Positions 33,492 through 42,283 of a stretch of 64,000 nucleotides of DNA are shown here, piece by piece. The notes beneath the pieces were generated by a model. It did no database searches. It saw nothing but the letters and a program-made list of their open reading frames with translations, and was not told the origin of the DNA. This stretch comes from Caldilineaceae bacterium (GTDB lineage Bacteria > Chloroflexota > Anaerolineae > Caldilineales > Caldilineaceae): NCBI GenBank assembly GCA_022821545.1, contig JAJEDJ010000058.1, positions 1-64,000 of the forward strand, read 5' to 3'. Position numbers and translations under genes: made by a program. Position 1 is the stretch's first letter. Every line of letters starts with the position of its first letter.

Positions 33492-35195
33492 ATGCGAGCG
33501 GTTCCCGAGGCCAGCAAGTTCGTAATCGCCGACCAGAACAGCTACCCGGCCGACCTGGTCTGCCCCAACCCGCGCGGCTGGTACCACTCGGTCGCCAATG
33601 TCGTCGCGACGCCCTCGGGGCTGGTCGCAGTATTCCGTCTCTCCGACTCCCATTCGGCAGTCAGCACCCACATCATGGTTGCCTACTCCAGCGACGGAGG
33701 CCGCAGCTGGCACGGTCACCGCTCCATCTCGCACCGCAACGTCTGGGAGCACCACAGCGTGTGGGTCGCCCCACAACTGAGCCGGCTGCGCGACGGCCGC
33801 CTCGTCATCATCTGCGACCTCGGCCAGCGCAGTTCGGGAGACGACTGGCCGCGCCTGGCATTCTGGCAGCGACCTCCCAGAGGAATGGCCAACTACCTCT
33901 TTTGGAGCGAAGACGACGGCCTCAGCTGGAGCGAGCCGGTCCAGTGTGACGACACCGGCGGCGAACCGGGATACGTCGTAGACCTTTCCGACGGAACTCT
34001 CGTCTACACGCGCACCGAGCCGGTCGAAACGGACGTCTTCGAATGCCCGCCTCCGCCAGGATACAGTCTCTACCACCGCAATACGGCGGTCTTCTCCGAT
34101 GACGGCGGCAAGACGTGGGAGCGCACGTCCACAGTCTCTGACGACCCCTACCACGGCGATGCGGAGGTTGGCATCGTCGAACTGGACCCGGGCCATCTTC
34201 TGGCCGTCACCCGCGTCGGATTCGCCAACGGCTGCTTCGGACAGCCCAGCCGGCTGATTCACAGCTACGACTATGGAAGGACGTGGGGCGAACCCCAACT
34301 GGCGCCTTTCTACGGTCAGCGCACGGCAGTACACCGGCTTCACTCCGGCAAGCTGCTGGTGACCTATCGCAACCGTTGGGGAACCTTTGCCAGCTACGCC
34401 CATGTTTGGGACCCCGCCGAAGAGGCCGGTTTCGAGCCGGCGTCCTTCATCTGGGACGAGACACGCTGCCGGCTGGACAAGGGCTGTCTCACGATGACGA
34501 CGGACCGCGAGCCAGAGGAGCAGGTATACTTCTCGCTCTATCCTGCGCTTAGCAGCCGGGCGGAGGTGACGCTGGAAGCCGAGCTCCGCCTCGCAGACCG
34601 ATCCAGCGAAGGCTGCGACCTTTTCGCCGGCTGCCGCGTGCGCATCACGCCCGGTGAAGTCTGCGTAACGGAGAGCAGCCAGGAAGAGGCCGCCCTGCAC
34701 AGCACGACCGGCGCGCCGCAAGAGGGCAGCGAGCCGCGCCCTGCACCGGTTCACCGCTTTGCACTGGATACGACGCAGTGGCGCCGCTATAAGATCGTGC
34801 GCGCAGGAGGCAAGATGGCAGTCTTTGTCGATGGACGCCTCTGTCTGGATGGGCCGGCGCCCGGTTGCGGCGCCCGGCTCGTGCGCTTCGGCAGCAACGT
34901 GCGCGGCGTTTCGCAGTGGCGGGCGGTGAGCGCGTCGGTCGAGAATCCGCACGGGCACAGCGTCAACTGGGCCTGGCGAGCCGATTCGGGCAGCTACCCG
35001 GACCAGTTCAGGCGCGACCGCATGGTCCGCCTGGACGCCAGCGCGGACACCGGCTACAGCAACTGGGACCAGCTCGAAGACGGGACGGTCGTCATCGCAG
35101 ACTACACAAACGATGATTTCCGAGACGCCAACCGGCCAGCAAGCAAGCAACCGATAATCAGGGCCTATATCGTCAGCGAAGAGGAGTTGACATGA
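33492..35195 (+). CDS. Sialidase-like beta-propeller protein with an inserted jelly-roll domain
   Basis: A 567-residue protein. Asp-box motifs S-x-D-x-G-x-x-W are visible four times (SSDGGRSW, SEDDGLSW, SDDGGKTW, SYDYGRTW) between residues 60 and 265, typical of exo-sialidases and BNR proteins. After about residue 320 comes a stretch of roughly 165 residues with a concanavalin-like feel (AEVTLEAELRLADRS, WRRYKIVRAGGKMAVFVDGR), and the last propeller blade follows at the C-terminus (GYSNWDQLEDGTVVIADYTN). The domain thus appears inserted before the last blade. No signal peptide. A hydrolase of sialosides or other acid sugars is likely, unproven. Confidence 0.75.
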   Translation: MRAVPEASKFVIADQNSYPADLVCPNPRGWYHSVANVVATPSGLVAVFRLSDSHSAVSTHIMVAYSSDGGRSWHGHRSISHRNVWEHHSVWVAPQLSRLRDGRLVIICDLGQRSSGDDWPRLAFWQRPPRGMANYLFWSEDDGLSWSEPVQCDDTGGEPGYVVDLSDGTLVYTRTEPVETDVFECPPPPGYSLYHRNTAVFSDDGGKTWERTSTVSDDPYHGDAEVGIVELDPGHLLAVTRVGFANGCFGQPSRLIHSYDYGRTWGEPQLAPFYGQRTAVHRLHSGKLLVTYRNRWGTFASYAHVWDPAEEAGFEPASFIWDETRCRLDKGCLTMTTDREPEEQVYFSLYPALSSRAEVTLEAELRLADRSSEGCDLFAGCRVRITPGEVCVTESSQEEAALHSTTGAPQEGSEPRPAPVHRFALDTTQWRRYKIVRAGGKMAVFVDGRLCLDGPAPGCGARLVRFGSNVRGVSQWRAVSASVENPHGHSVNWAWRADSGSYPDQFRRDRMVRLDASADTGYSNWDQLEDGTVVIADYTNDDFRDANRPASKQPIIRAYIVSEEELT

Positions 35196-36271
35196 CAAGA
35201 TACCGAGCCGGCGTCATCGGCCACACAGGCCGCGGCAATTACGGCCACGGCCTGGACACGGTCTACCTGGGCATGGAGGAGATCGACCTGGCGGCGGTCG
35301 CGGACGCGGACCCGGCAGGACTGGAGGCGGCAGGCGAACGCCTTAGCGTGGAACGCCGGAACTGCCACCGGGACTACCGCCAGATGCTGGAAGAGGAGGA
35401 GCTGGATATCGTCAGCGTGGCGCCGCGCTGGATGGACCAGAAGCATGACATGGTGATCGCGGCGGCCGAGTCCGGCGTGCGCGGCATTTTCTGTGAAAAG
35501 CCGTTCGCGCCAACCCTGGCGCAGGCCGACGCGATGATCGCAGCCTGCGAACGCGCGGGCACGAAGATAGCGGTCTCGCACCAGGGCCGCGTAAGTCAAT
35601 ACTCCCACAAGATAAAGGAGATGGTTGCGGACGGCGTGATCGGCGAAGTCAGAGAGGTGATCAGCGGCGGGAAACAGGACCACCGCGGCGGCGGCCAGGA
35701 CCTGATGGTTCTGGGCACACACTCGCTCGATATGCTCTGCTTCCTCTTCGGCCATCCCCGCTGGGTACAGGCGTACGTCCTGCAGGACGGAAGGGACGCC
35801 GGACCGGATGACGCGCGCCAGGGCGACGAAGAGATCGGCCCCATTCTGGGCAATCACCTGGAGGCGACATACGCTTTCGACAACGGCGTTATGGCAACTT
35901 TCCACTCTCACCGTCGCGAGGTGCGTCCGGGTCCCCGGCCCGGCGGGCTAGCAGTCCACGGGACGGAGGGAATCCTGCTGCACCGGGACGGCTATCTCCT
36001 GCACTGCCCCCACCCGAACTGGAACCCGGCCATGGCGGATCCTGCCTGGAAGGTTGTGCTGAAGCCAAGCAACCCCGGCTTCGATACGCTCAACGCTTAC
36101 ATGGCGCGAGATCTGATCGCCGCGTTCGAGGAGGGACGCGAGCCGATCTCGAGCGGACGCGACGCGCGCTGGGCACTGGAGATGATCCTGGGCGTATACA
36201 CGGCTCACCGCAACGGGCGCACGCCGCTGCCGCTGGCGGACCGAGAACACCCGCTGCGCGATTGGGTGTGA
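35192..36271 (+). CDS. Gfo/Idh/MocA-family oxidoreductase 3
   Basis: A 359-residue oxidoreductase starting inside the stop of the sialidase-like gene (ATGA at 35192-35195). The nucleotide loop is RAGVIGHTGRGNYGHG near residue 4-19, and SVAPRWMDQKHDMVIAAAESGVRGIFCEKPFA near 75-106 carries the EKP Lys. The His cluster HRGGGQDLMVLGTHSLDMLCFLFG near 168-191 lies in the substrate domain. The overlap indicates co-translation with the sialidase-like protein, so a direct product-substrate relation is probable. Exact sugar unknown. Confidence 0.88.
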   Translation: MTRYRAGVIGHTGRGNYGHGLDTVYLGMEEIDLAAVADADPAGLEAAGERLSVERRNCHRDYRQMLEEEELDIVSVAPRWMDQKHDMVIAAAESGVRGIFCEKPFAPTLAQADAMIAACERAGTKIAVSHQGRVSQYSHKIKEMVADGVIGEVREVISGGKQDHRGGGQDLMVLGTHSLDMLCFLFGHPRWVQAYVLQDGRDAGPDDARQGDEEIGPILGNHLEATYAFDNGVMATFHSHRREVRPGPRPGGLAVHGTEGILLHRDGYLLHCPHPNWNPAMADPAWKVVLKPSNPGFDTLNAYMARDLIAAFEEGREPISSGRDARWALEMILGVYTAHRNGRTPLPLADREHPLRDWV

Positions 36272-36375
36272 GGGCCGCAGACTGCTATAGGCGGACCTTG
36301 CGAACAGTCTGTGCGTCTTTGCGAAGGTAAAACAGTTCAATCGTTAATGAATTCCACAACTACCGGAAAGAGACA

Positions 36376-37242
36376 ATGAAACGAATCAACCAGATTATCG
36401 AACTTCGGGAAGCCGGACAGCCGGTCTACTGGGACGGAGGCCGCACGTTGACCTACGAAGGCGGCGTCAAGTCTGCCCAGACGCACGCGGACTGGCTCGT
36501 CATCGGCATCGAGCACCAGCCCTTTGACGTGGCCGGCCTGAATGCTTTCATGCGCGGCCTGGTAGACGGCGGGCCAACCCGAACCGGTCACCGCACGCCG
36601 CCCGTACTGGTGACGCTGCCCTTCGACGGGGTCGACGAATATGTCGTGCGCAACAATGCCTGGATGATTAAACAGGTGCTGGCGACAGGCATTCACGGGA
36701 TCCTGCTCTGCCACGTGGAAACGCCCGGCGCGGTGAAGGAGTTCGTGGAGTGGGTGCGCTTCCCCTTCCACACGCACGGTGTCGGCGAAGGCCTTGACAT
36801 GGGACGCCGCGGCTCCGGCGGCCAGGACAACGCAGCCCACGTGTGGGGCGTCCCGACGCAGGAGTACCTGCGCAAGGCGGACGTGTGGCCGCTGAACCCT
36901 GAAGGCGAGCTGGTGCTCGGCATCAAGATCGAGAATATCCGCGCGCTCGCCAATGCGGAGGCCAGCACCCAGGTGCCAGGCATCGCTTTCGCTGAATGGG
37001 GGCCGTCGGACATGCGCATGACGTTCGGGTACGATACGGTCCGCACGCCGGAAAACACTGAGGAGGGTGAGCTCAAAGCGGCCCGCGACCGCGTTTTCGC
37101 GGCGTGCAATGCGGCGAATATCGGCTTTCTCGACGGCGTTGACGCCAGTAATGTGGCCGATAAGATTGATGAGGGGATTACTTTTCCGGCGGGCGATGAG
37201 GAGGCGGCCATTGCGGGGCGGAGGCATACGGGGCGTAGTTGA
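36376..37242 (+). CDS. HpcH/HpaI-family aldolase
   Basis: A 288-residue member of the class II pyruvate-type aldolase family (HpcH/HpaI/CitE fold). The metal-binding Glu is seen in LCHVETPGAVKEFVEW near residue 116-131, and the second acidic ligand region in IAFAEWGPSDMRMTFGY near 207-223. The segment GLDMGRRGSGGQDNAAHVWG between them is a variant of the substrate loop. These enzymes split 2-keto-acids to pyruvate or similar and an aldehyde. CGGAAAGAGAC precedes the ATG. It closes the operon; the downstream region drops in GC content. Confidence 0.85.
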   Translation: MKRINQIIELREAGQPVYWDGGRTLTYEGGVKSAQTHADWLVIGIEHQPFDVAGLNAFMRGLVDGGPTRTGHRTPPVLVTLPFDGVDEYVVRNNAWMIKQVLATGIHGILLCHVETPGAVKEFVEWVRFPFHTHGVGEGLDMGRRGSGGQDNAAHVWGVPTQEYLRKADVWPLNPEGELVLGIKIENIRALANAEASTQVPGIAFAEWGPSDMRMTFGYDTVRTPENTEEGELKAARDRVFAACNAANIGFLDGVDASNVADKIDEGITFPAGDEEAAIAGRRHTGRS

Positions 37243-37451
37243 GGGTGGGTTTTGGGGGGTGTCTGAACCGTCACGTCATTGTCAAAGGCGACAAGGGCAG
37301 TGTCAGACAGAAGGGCAGTTTTGTCTTGTCTGGCGGATGTGGTTAGTCAAGAAGGCAACAACCGAATTGCAGCCATGAAAGAATGGCTTGTTCTTAAATG
37401 CTTTTCCCGTTCCCTATTTGCTGAGACACAGGGGGCGGAGCTTTCAAGATC
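37243..37451. other. Noncoding gap after the aldolase gene
   Basis: No gene is visible. GTCAGACAG near 37307-37316 and CTTGTCTGG near 37331-37339 can form a weak hairpin around a T-rich loop and may end the operon. GC content falls from here on. Confidence 0.35.
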
Positions 37452-37571
37452 ATGCAAGACTGGTTAATTCGTTGCTGCGAACCACTGGTTGATCTTTGCG
37501 GACTGTGGATGATCCTTATCATTCTTGGGTCTGTGGCTTGGATCTGGTTGAGGGATCGGAAACGGGACTGA
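37452..37571 (+). CDS. Putative 39-residue single-pass membrane protein
   Basis: The frame from ATG 37452 to TGA 37571 reads a short protein with one clear hydrophobic segment (CGLWMILIILGSVAWIWL, residues 16-33) ended by RDRKRD, the positive-inside rule for a cytoplasmic C-terminus. GGAG at 37437-37440 is 11 nt before the ATG. The coding evidence is this organisation and the upstream site; no homologue is recognised. It lies in the lower-GC gap next to a DUF2442 gene. Confidence 0.4.
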   Translation: MQDWLIRCCEPLVDLCGLWMILIILGSVAWIWLRDRKRD

Positions 37572-37662
37572 GTTGTCATAGAATTCTGAGTCGCAGTAAG
37601 TGATTGCAGTAACCGCTCGAAAACGGATGACTCCCTTGGCTACGAGACTGTGAGACTCTATA

Positions 37663-37974
37663 GTGACTCTAGCAAAAAAGTCGGAACAACCTTCATATCA
37701 AGAGGAGTACTCTTTCCCCTGGATTGTGAGTATTGAGCCTTTGGCGAGTTACAGGATTCAGCTTCAGTACTCCGATGGAGTACAAGGGGAAGTCGACTTA
37801 TCTCACTGTGTGGGAACCGAGCTCTTTTCTGAATGGGACGAGCCGGGCGTATTCGAGCAGGTACGCATTGGTGATTCTGGCGAGTTGTGGTGGTCAGATA
37901 GGGCAAGCCTTTGCCCTGACTCCATGTACCTGAAGTTAACAGGCAAAACGTTCGAGCAAGTGGCGGCAACATGA
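37663..37974 (+). CDS. DUF2442 family protein
   Basis: A 103-residue protein from GTG 37663. The sequence ASYRIQLQYSDGVQGEVDLS and LFSEWDEPGVFEQVRI, with ELWWSDRASLCPDSMYLKL near the end, are the hallmarks of DUF2442. The family often occurs next to DUF4160 genes as a small two-gene module of possible toxin-antitoxin type, but no DUF4160 frame is visible here. The GTG start has no obvious ribosome site, so the exact start is open; the conserved part starts near residue 20. Lower GC than its neighbours suggests transfer. Confidence 0.8.
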   Translation: MTLAKKSEQPSYQEEYSFPWIVSIEPLASYRIQLQYSDGVQGEVDLSHCVGTELFSEWDEPGVFEQVRIGDSGELWWSDRASLCPDSMYLKLTGKTFEQVAAT

Positions 37975-38444
37975 AGTGCATGGTAGAGGTCGCCAGGCTA
38001 CATAGACGTGACATTTTTTGCCTCTCCCGGAGTTTGGCCGAGCCGCCGATGCTTGTGGGCGGACACTAACACTGAACTGGATCTGCCGCGTCGGTACTTG
38101 ACCCAGCAGGTCTAACCCCTCCCTAGTTGACTCCGCATCTACGATTGACACAACTGTAGACATCATAGCGACGTTGAGGACAGTTGCGGCGCCTATGCGT
38201 TGGACATTCCGCGCCAAGGCCGGCCCGCGCCTGCGCTCACAGACTCGCAAGCGTCACGCACAGGCGGGTGATACGGGCCGATGACCGCGCTTTGGTCGTA
38301 CTCGGCGGGCTGATTACGCGTGGTTGACAGATCGACTATGTAAGTGATATACCATATTGTGTGACCTTTCCTCGCAGTATCTGCATTCAAGCCGAACGCG
38401 TCTCAGAAACGACCAGCGGAAGTTCAATGAAAAGGAGGTAGAGA
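37975..38444. other. 470-bp intergenic region before the third importer operon
   Basis: No gene is supported; the minus-strand frame at 37936-38250 has no protein-like features. The 3' end carries a promoter candidate (38324-38353) and the ribosome site AAAAGGAGGT at 38430-38439 for the binding-protein gene. Confidence 0.5.
38324..38353 (+). promoter_or_regulatory. Putative promoter of the third importer operon
   Basis: TTGACA at 38324-38329 and TATACC at 38348-38353 are separated by 18 bp and stand about 90 bp before the start codon at 38445. The -35 matches fully, the -10 four of six. Confidence 0.5.
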
Positions 38445-40169
38445 ATGTCTTCGCTCAGAAACGTTGCATTTCTTCTCGTCCTGGCCCTCATTGTGGTCGC
38501 CTGCGCTCCGGCGCCGGCTGCCCCGGCAGCCGACCAGCCGGCCGATACGATGGCTGAAGCGCCGGCAGAAAGCGCGGCCGGCGACGGCGTATGCCCCGCC
38601 CGCGGCGGCACCCTCGTGCTTGACTTCAGTTCCAGGGCGCTGGTGGTGCCGATCTGGGGCTGGGGCTACGAGCAGCAGAAGCTCGTGTTCGGCAAGCTGG
38701 TCCGCACCGGCACGGATAACGTACCCCATCCCGACCTGGCCGAAAGCTGGGAAATCAGCGACGACGCGACCGAGTTCACTTTCCACCTGCGCCAAGGCGT
38801 AAAGTGGCATGACGGCGAGGATTTCACCGCCGACGACGTGGCCTTTACGTGGAAGTGGCACAACGATCTCGACAGCCCGTGGGTGAACCCCGCCCAACCC
38901 GGCAACTGGATCGCGCTGAAAGGTTCGCTGGATTACCTGGACGGCAAGACCGAGGAGATCGAGGGAATCGAAGTCCTCGACGATTTCACTGTGCGCCTCA
39001 CGCTCGCCGAGCCGGACGTAAGCTACTTCGCCCGCTTCATCGGCAGCATCAATATCCTGCCCGAGCACATCTACAGCCAGTGGCGCGTGCCCGATCTCAA
39101 GGACTCCGGCAATCCGCTCTGGTTCACCACCGAGACGCAGGTCGGCACCGGCCCGTTCAAGTTTGTGGACGGCAAAAAGGACGAATACTTCCGCCTTGCG
39201 CGCAATGACGACTACTGGGAAGGCGCGCCCTGCCTCGACGGCGTTCTGTTCCAGAACATGGGCCCGCCCGATACGCAGTTCATCGCCCTGCAAAAGGGCG
39301 AGCTGGATGTCATGAAGGTCGAAGGCAACTTCTACCAGCAGGCGCAGGAACTGCCCGGCATCGACGTCCAGACCCAGCGCCTGAACTACATCAGCGTTTT
39401 TGTCGGGAACCTCAGCCAGCCCGCCTTCTGGGACAAGCGCGTGCGCATGGCGATCAGCCACGCAATCAACCGCCAGGAGATCGGCGACGCAGTCTACTTC
39501 GGGCTACGCGAGCCGTGGCATACGTTCTCCTTCGTTGACGGCTGGACCAACGATGCGGTGCCCATGTATAGCTATGATCCGGAGACTGCGATGGCACTGC
39601 TGGCTGAAGCTGCCGCAGACGGCGTCTGGGACCCTGAAAAAGAACACGAACTGATATACTATCACACCGGGACCGAGGCCAAAAACTTCATGCTGCTGAT
39701 GCAGAAGTACCTCGGCGAGGTCGGGATCAACGTCAAAGTGATCCACGTGCCGAACGAGGCCTGGAACGACAGAGTGGCGCAGAACACGCACTCTTTCTCC
39801 CATGCCGGCTGGGGCAATCCCGTCGACCTGCACGGCTACTATCGTACGTACCGCTGTGACAATCCGCCGCACCAGAGAGACGTCGTCTGGCCGACGGACG
39901 GCTCGCTGGACGCGGTATGCGCCCAGATAGACGACCTGTTTATTCAGGCCAAAGAGACAGGGGGCACGGAGGCCCGCAAGGACCTATACAACGAGATCCA
40001 GCAGATCATCGCCGAGAACGTGATCGGATATATCCCGCTGCACCGTTACCACATGGGTTATGCGATCAGCGAGAAGGTCGGCGGACTGGATTCGTACGCG
40101 CTGGGCGGCATGCACGACTACCAGTGGTCAAAGCTGAACGCCCATCTCTGGTACAAGATGGAAGAGTAG
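38445..40169 (+). CDS. Extracellular solute-binding lipoprotein, family 5 (third importer)
   Basis: A 574-residue lipoprotein. The signal peptide MSSLRNVAFLLVLALIVVA ends in a lipobox with Cys20, followed by an Ala/Pro linker. Family 5 traits are LAESWEISDDATEFTFHLRQ near residue 99 and VKWHDGEDFTADDVAFTWKW near 120, the classical pattern. AAAAGGAGGT gives an excellent ribosome site. It heads the third importer operon, which continues with two permeases and then with glycan- and PhyH-type genes, so a glycoside- or lipid-like ligand is a reasonable but unproven guess. Confidence 0.93.
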   Translation: MSSLRNVAFLLVLALIVVACAPAPAAPAADQPADTMAEAPAESAAGDGVCPARGGTLVLDFSSRALVVPIWGWGYEQQKLVFGKLVRTGTDNVPHPDLAESWEISDDATEFTFHLRQGVKWHDGEDFTADDVAFTWKWHNDLDSPWVNPAQPGNWIALKGSLDYLDGKTEEIEGIEVLDDFTVRLTLAEPDVSYFARFIGSINILPEHIYSQWRVPDLKDSGNPLWFTTETQVGTGPFKFVDGKKDEYFRLARNDDYWEGAPCLDGVLFQNMGPPDTQFIALQKGELDVMKVEGNFYQQAQELPGIDVQTQRLNYISVFVGNLSQPAFWDKRVRMAISHAINRQEIGDAVYFGLREPWHTFSFVDGWTNDAVPMYSYDPETAMALLAEAAADGVWDPEKEHELIYYHTGTEAKNFMLLMQKYLGEVGINVKVIHVPNEAWNDRVAQNTHSFSHAGWGNPVDLHGYYRTYRCDNPPHQRDVVWPTDGSLDAVCAQIDDLFIQAKETGGTEARKDLYNEIQQIIAENVIGYIPLHRYHMGYAISEKVGGLDSYALGGMHDYQWSKLNAHLWYKMEE

Positions 40170-40184
40170 ATTTTTCGCCCCGGC

Positions 40185-40221
40185 ATCCCACTCCGCTTGT
40201 CATATGCGAGCGGAGTGGGAT
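40185..40221 (+). promoter_or_regulatory. Perfect 13-bp inverted repeat between binding-protein and permease genes
   Basis: ATCCCACTCCGCT at 40185-40197 and its exact reverse complement at 40209-40221 form a hairpin with an 11-nt loop, 16 bp after the binding-protein stop. Same position as the hairpin at 27432-27473, which supports a role in keeping the binding-protein mRNA in excess. Confidence 0.7.
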
Positions 40222-40260
40222 TCACTTTGGCGCCCGCCCCAGGCCCCCTGACATCCAGCC

Positions 40261-41232
40261 ATGACCCGATACATCATTCGCCGACTGCTGATCGCCGTTC
40301 CCGTCCTGTGGGGCATCATCACGCTCACCTTCATAATGAGCGAGATCATGCCGGGCGACTACGTCGATGCGCTGGTTCCGCCCAATCTCAGACTGGAGAT
40401 GGGCGTAGATGAGGCGCAGCTCCAGCGCCTGCGCGAGTCCTACGGGCTGGACAAACCGGTCATCGTACGTTATGCGATCTGGCTGCGCGAACTGGTACTG
40501 CGGGGCAATCTCGGCTATTCGTTCATCACCGGGCAACCGGCCCTGCAGGAAATGGCCCAAGTGCTGCCTGCGACGCTGCAGTTGACCGTCGTTACGATTC
40601 TCTTTTCGCTCGTCGTGGGCACCTCCCTGGGAATCATTTCTGCCATCAAGCAGTATTCGCTGGTCGATCATCTTCTCACTTTGCAGGCCTTCGTCTGGAT
40701 TTCCACGCCCAGTTTTGTATTTGCGATCATCGCCCTCTACCTGTTTTCACTAAAGTTACCTCTCTTTCCGACCGGGGGCAGAGCGCCGCTGGACGGCACC
40801 GACAATGTTCTCGTCCGTCTTCACTACCTGGCGCTGCCGGCGCTTGTTTTGGGATTCGAGGGGCTGGCGGGGCATATGCGCTATGCGCGCGCCAGCCTGT
40901 TGGAGGCTCTCGGCGCCGACTACGTGCGCACGGCGCGGGCAAAGGGGCTGCATGAGCGGTCCGTGTATTTGGGCCACGCCTTTCGCAACTCTTTGCTGCC
41001 GGTCATCACCCACGTCGGCCTCTCCCTTCCGGGCATTATCGGCGGCTCTTTCATAATCGAGACGATCTTCGTCTGGCCGGGCATGGGCAAGCTGGGCATG
41101 GAGTCGATCTTCATGCGCAACCAGCCGATGATCATGGCGATGAACCTGATCGGTTCCTCGATGGTACTGTTCGCCAATCTTCTGGCCGACATTACGTATG
41201 CCTGGGCCGATCCCAGGATCCGCTACGAGTGA
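40261..41232 (+). CDS. Oligopeptide-type ABC transporter permease (DppB-like, third importer)
   Basis: A 323-residue permease beginning TRYIIRRLLIAVPVLWGIIT, the usual first helix. About six helices follow, with the EAA loop DYVRTARAKGLHERSVYLGHAFRNS near residue 220-244 and the C-terminus DPRIRYE. It is followed after 10 bp by the DppC gene. The overall closeness of its EAA loop to that of the second importer suggests that the same ATPases could be used. Confidence 0.92.
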   Translation: MTRYIIRRLLIAVPVLWGIITLTFIMSEIMPGDYVDALVPPNLRLEMGVDEAQLQRLRESYGLDKPVIVRYAIWLRELVLRGNLGYSFITGQPALQEMAQVLPATLQLTVVTILFSLVVGTSLGIISAIKQYSLVDHLLTLQAFVWISTPSFVFAIIALYLFSLKLPLFPTGGRAPLDGTDNVLVRLHYLALPALVLGFEGLAGHMRYARASLLEALGADYVRTARAKGLHERSVYLGHAFRNSLLPVITHVGLSLPGIIGGSFIIETIFVWPGMGKLGMESIFMRNQPMIMAMNLIGSSMVLFANLLADITYAWADPRIRYE

Positions 41233-41242
41233 GGTAGGCGTC

Positions 41243-42184
41243 ATGGCAGGCACGGCCGCCAGCCCTGCGGACAGCGAAGGCGGAGGGCCGCAATCGACGG
41301 ACGGGCAACTATCGTCAGGCACCTGGCAGACCCTGCCAAAGGCGGAGAATCGTTTTCTGCGCCGCTTTCGCCGCCACAGGCTGGCCGTCGTCGGTGTTTC
41401 GGCGATCCTACTGTTTGCGCTGCTGGCGATTCTCGCGCCCTACGTCACCTTTTACGATCCCAACGGCATCGACTTGACGGTCATGCGGCAAGCCCCCACT
41501 ACCGCCCACATCCTCGGCACCGATCCACTTGGACGCGACGTCTGGACGCGCCTCGTATACGGCACGAGGGTCTCACTTTCGGTCGGCCTGGTGGCGGTCA
41601 GCATTTACACCTCCATCGGCGTAATCCTGGGGGGCGTCGCGGGCTACTTCGGCGGGCGCGTTGACATGGTTCTGAGCCGCTTTACAGATATGATGATGTG
41701 CTTCCCTTCGTTCATGCTGATCGTCACCGTGGCCGTGATCCTGCCTCCCAATATCTTCAATGTGATGGTTATCATCGGGCTCTTTGGCTGGACAGGCATT
41801 ATGCGCTATGTGCGCGCGCAGTTTCTTTCGCTGCGGGAGCAGGATTTCGTGCTGGCCGCGCACTGTGTGGGCGTGAGCAGCGGCCGCATCGTCTTCCGCC
41901 ACATTCTCCCCAACGCCATCGCCCCGGTTGTGGTGGCGGCGACGATGGGCCTGGCAGGGGCGATCATAACCGAGTCCGCGCTGAGCTTTCTGGGCCTGGG
42001 CGTCCAGGAGCCGATGTCCAGCTGGGGGAGCATGCTGCAGGACGCCATGTCGCTGCCGATCCTGCAGACGATGCCGTGGCTATGGCTTCCCTCCGCAGTT
42101 GCGATCGCCGTCACGACGCTGTCCGTCAACTTCATCGGCGACGCTCTGCGGGATGCCCTCGATCCCCACACCAGCCTCGGTTGA
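41243..42184 (+). CDS. Oligopeptide-type ABC transporter permease (DppC-like, third importer)
   Basis: A 313-residue permease from ATG 41243, after GTGAGGTAGG; an open frame further upstream overlaps the DppB gene and is not needed. The DppC segment HILGTDPLGRDVWTRLVYG is near residue 88-106, the EAA loop around 210-230, and the C-terminus NFIGDALRDALDPH. It is the last transporter gene of this operon; no ATPase gene follows. A run of extracellular-type domain proteins begins downstream. Confidence 0.92.
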   Translation: MAGTAASPADSEGGGPQSTDGQLSSGTWQTLPKAENRFLRRFRRHRLAVVGVSAILLFALLAILAPYVTFYDPNGIDLTVMRQAPTTAHILGTDPLGRDVWTRLVYGTRVSLSVGLVAVSIYTSIGVILGGVAGYFGGRVDMVLSRFTDMMMCFPSFMLIVTVAVILPPNIFNVMVIIGLFGWTGIMRYVRAQFLSLREQDFVLAAHCVGVSSGRIVFRHILPNAIAPVVVAATMGLAGAIITESALSFLGLGVQEPMSSWGSMLQDAMSLPILQTMPWLWLPSAVAIAVTTLSVNFIGDALRDALDPHTSLG

Positions 42185-42283
42185 CGAACTGAAGGGCGTC
42201 ACGGCGCCCCGACAGGTTGAGCGCGATTCCTGTTTCGCAATTTCCAGGCCGGAGTCAGTTCCCCTTTTCCAGGAGGACCTTCA

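Noticed and set aside
33219..35198. 659-codon minus-strand frame opposite the sialidase-like gene
   Set aside because: The + strand has Asp boxes and a proper start; the antisense frame has no domain.
37936..38250. 104-codon minus-strand frame before the third importer
   Set aside because: Not protein-like, no ribosome site, overlaps the DUF2442 end.
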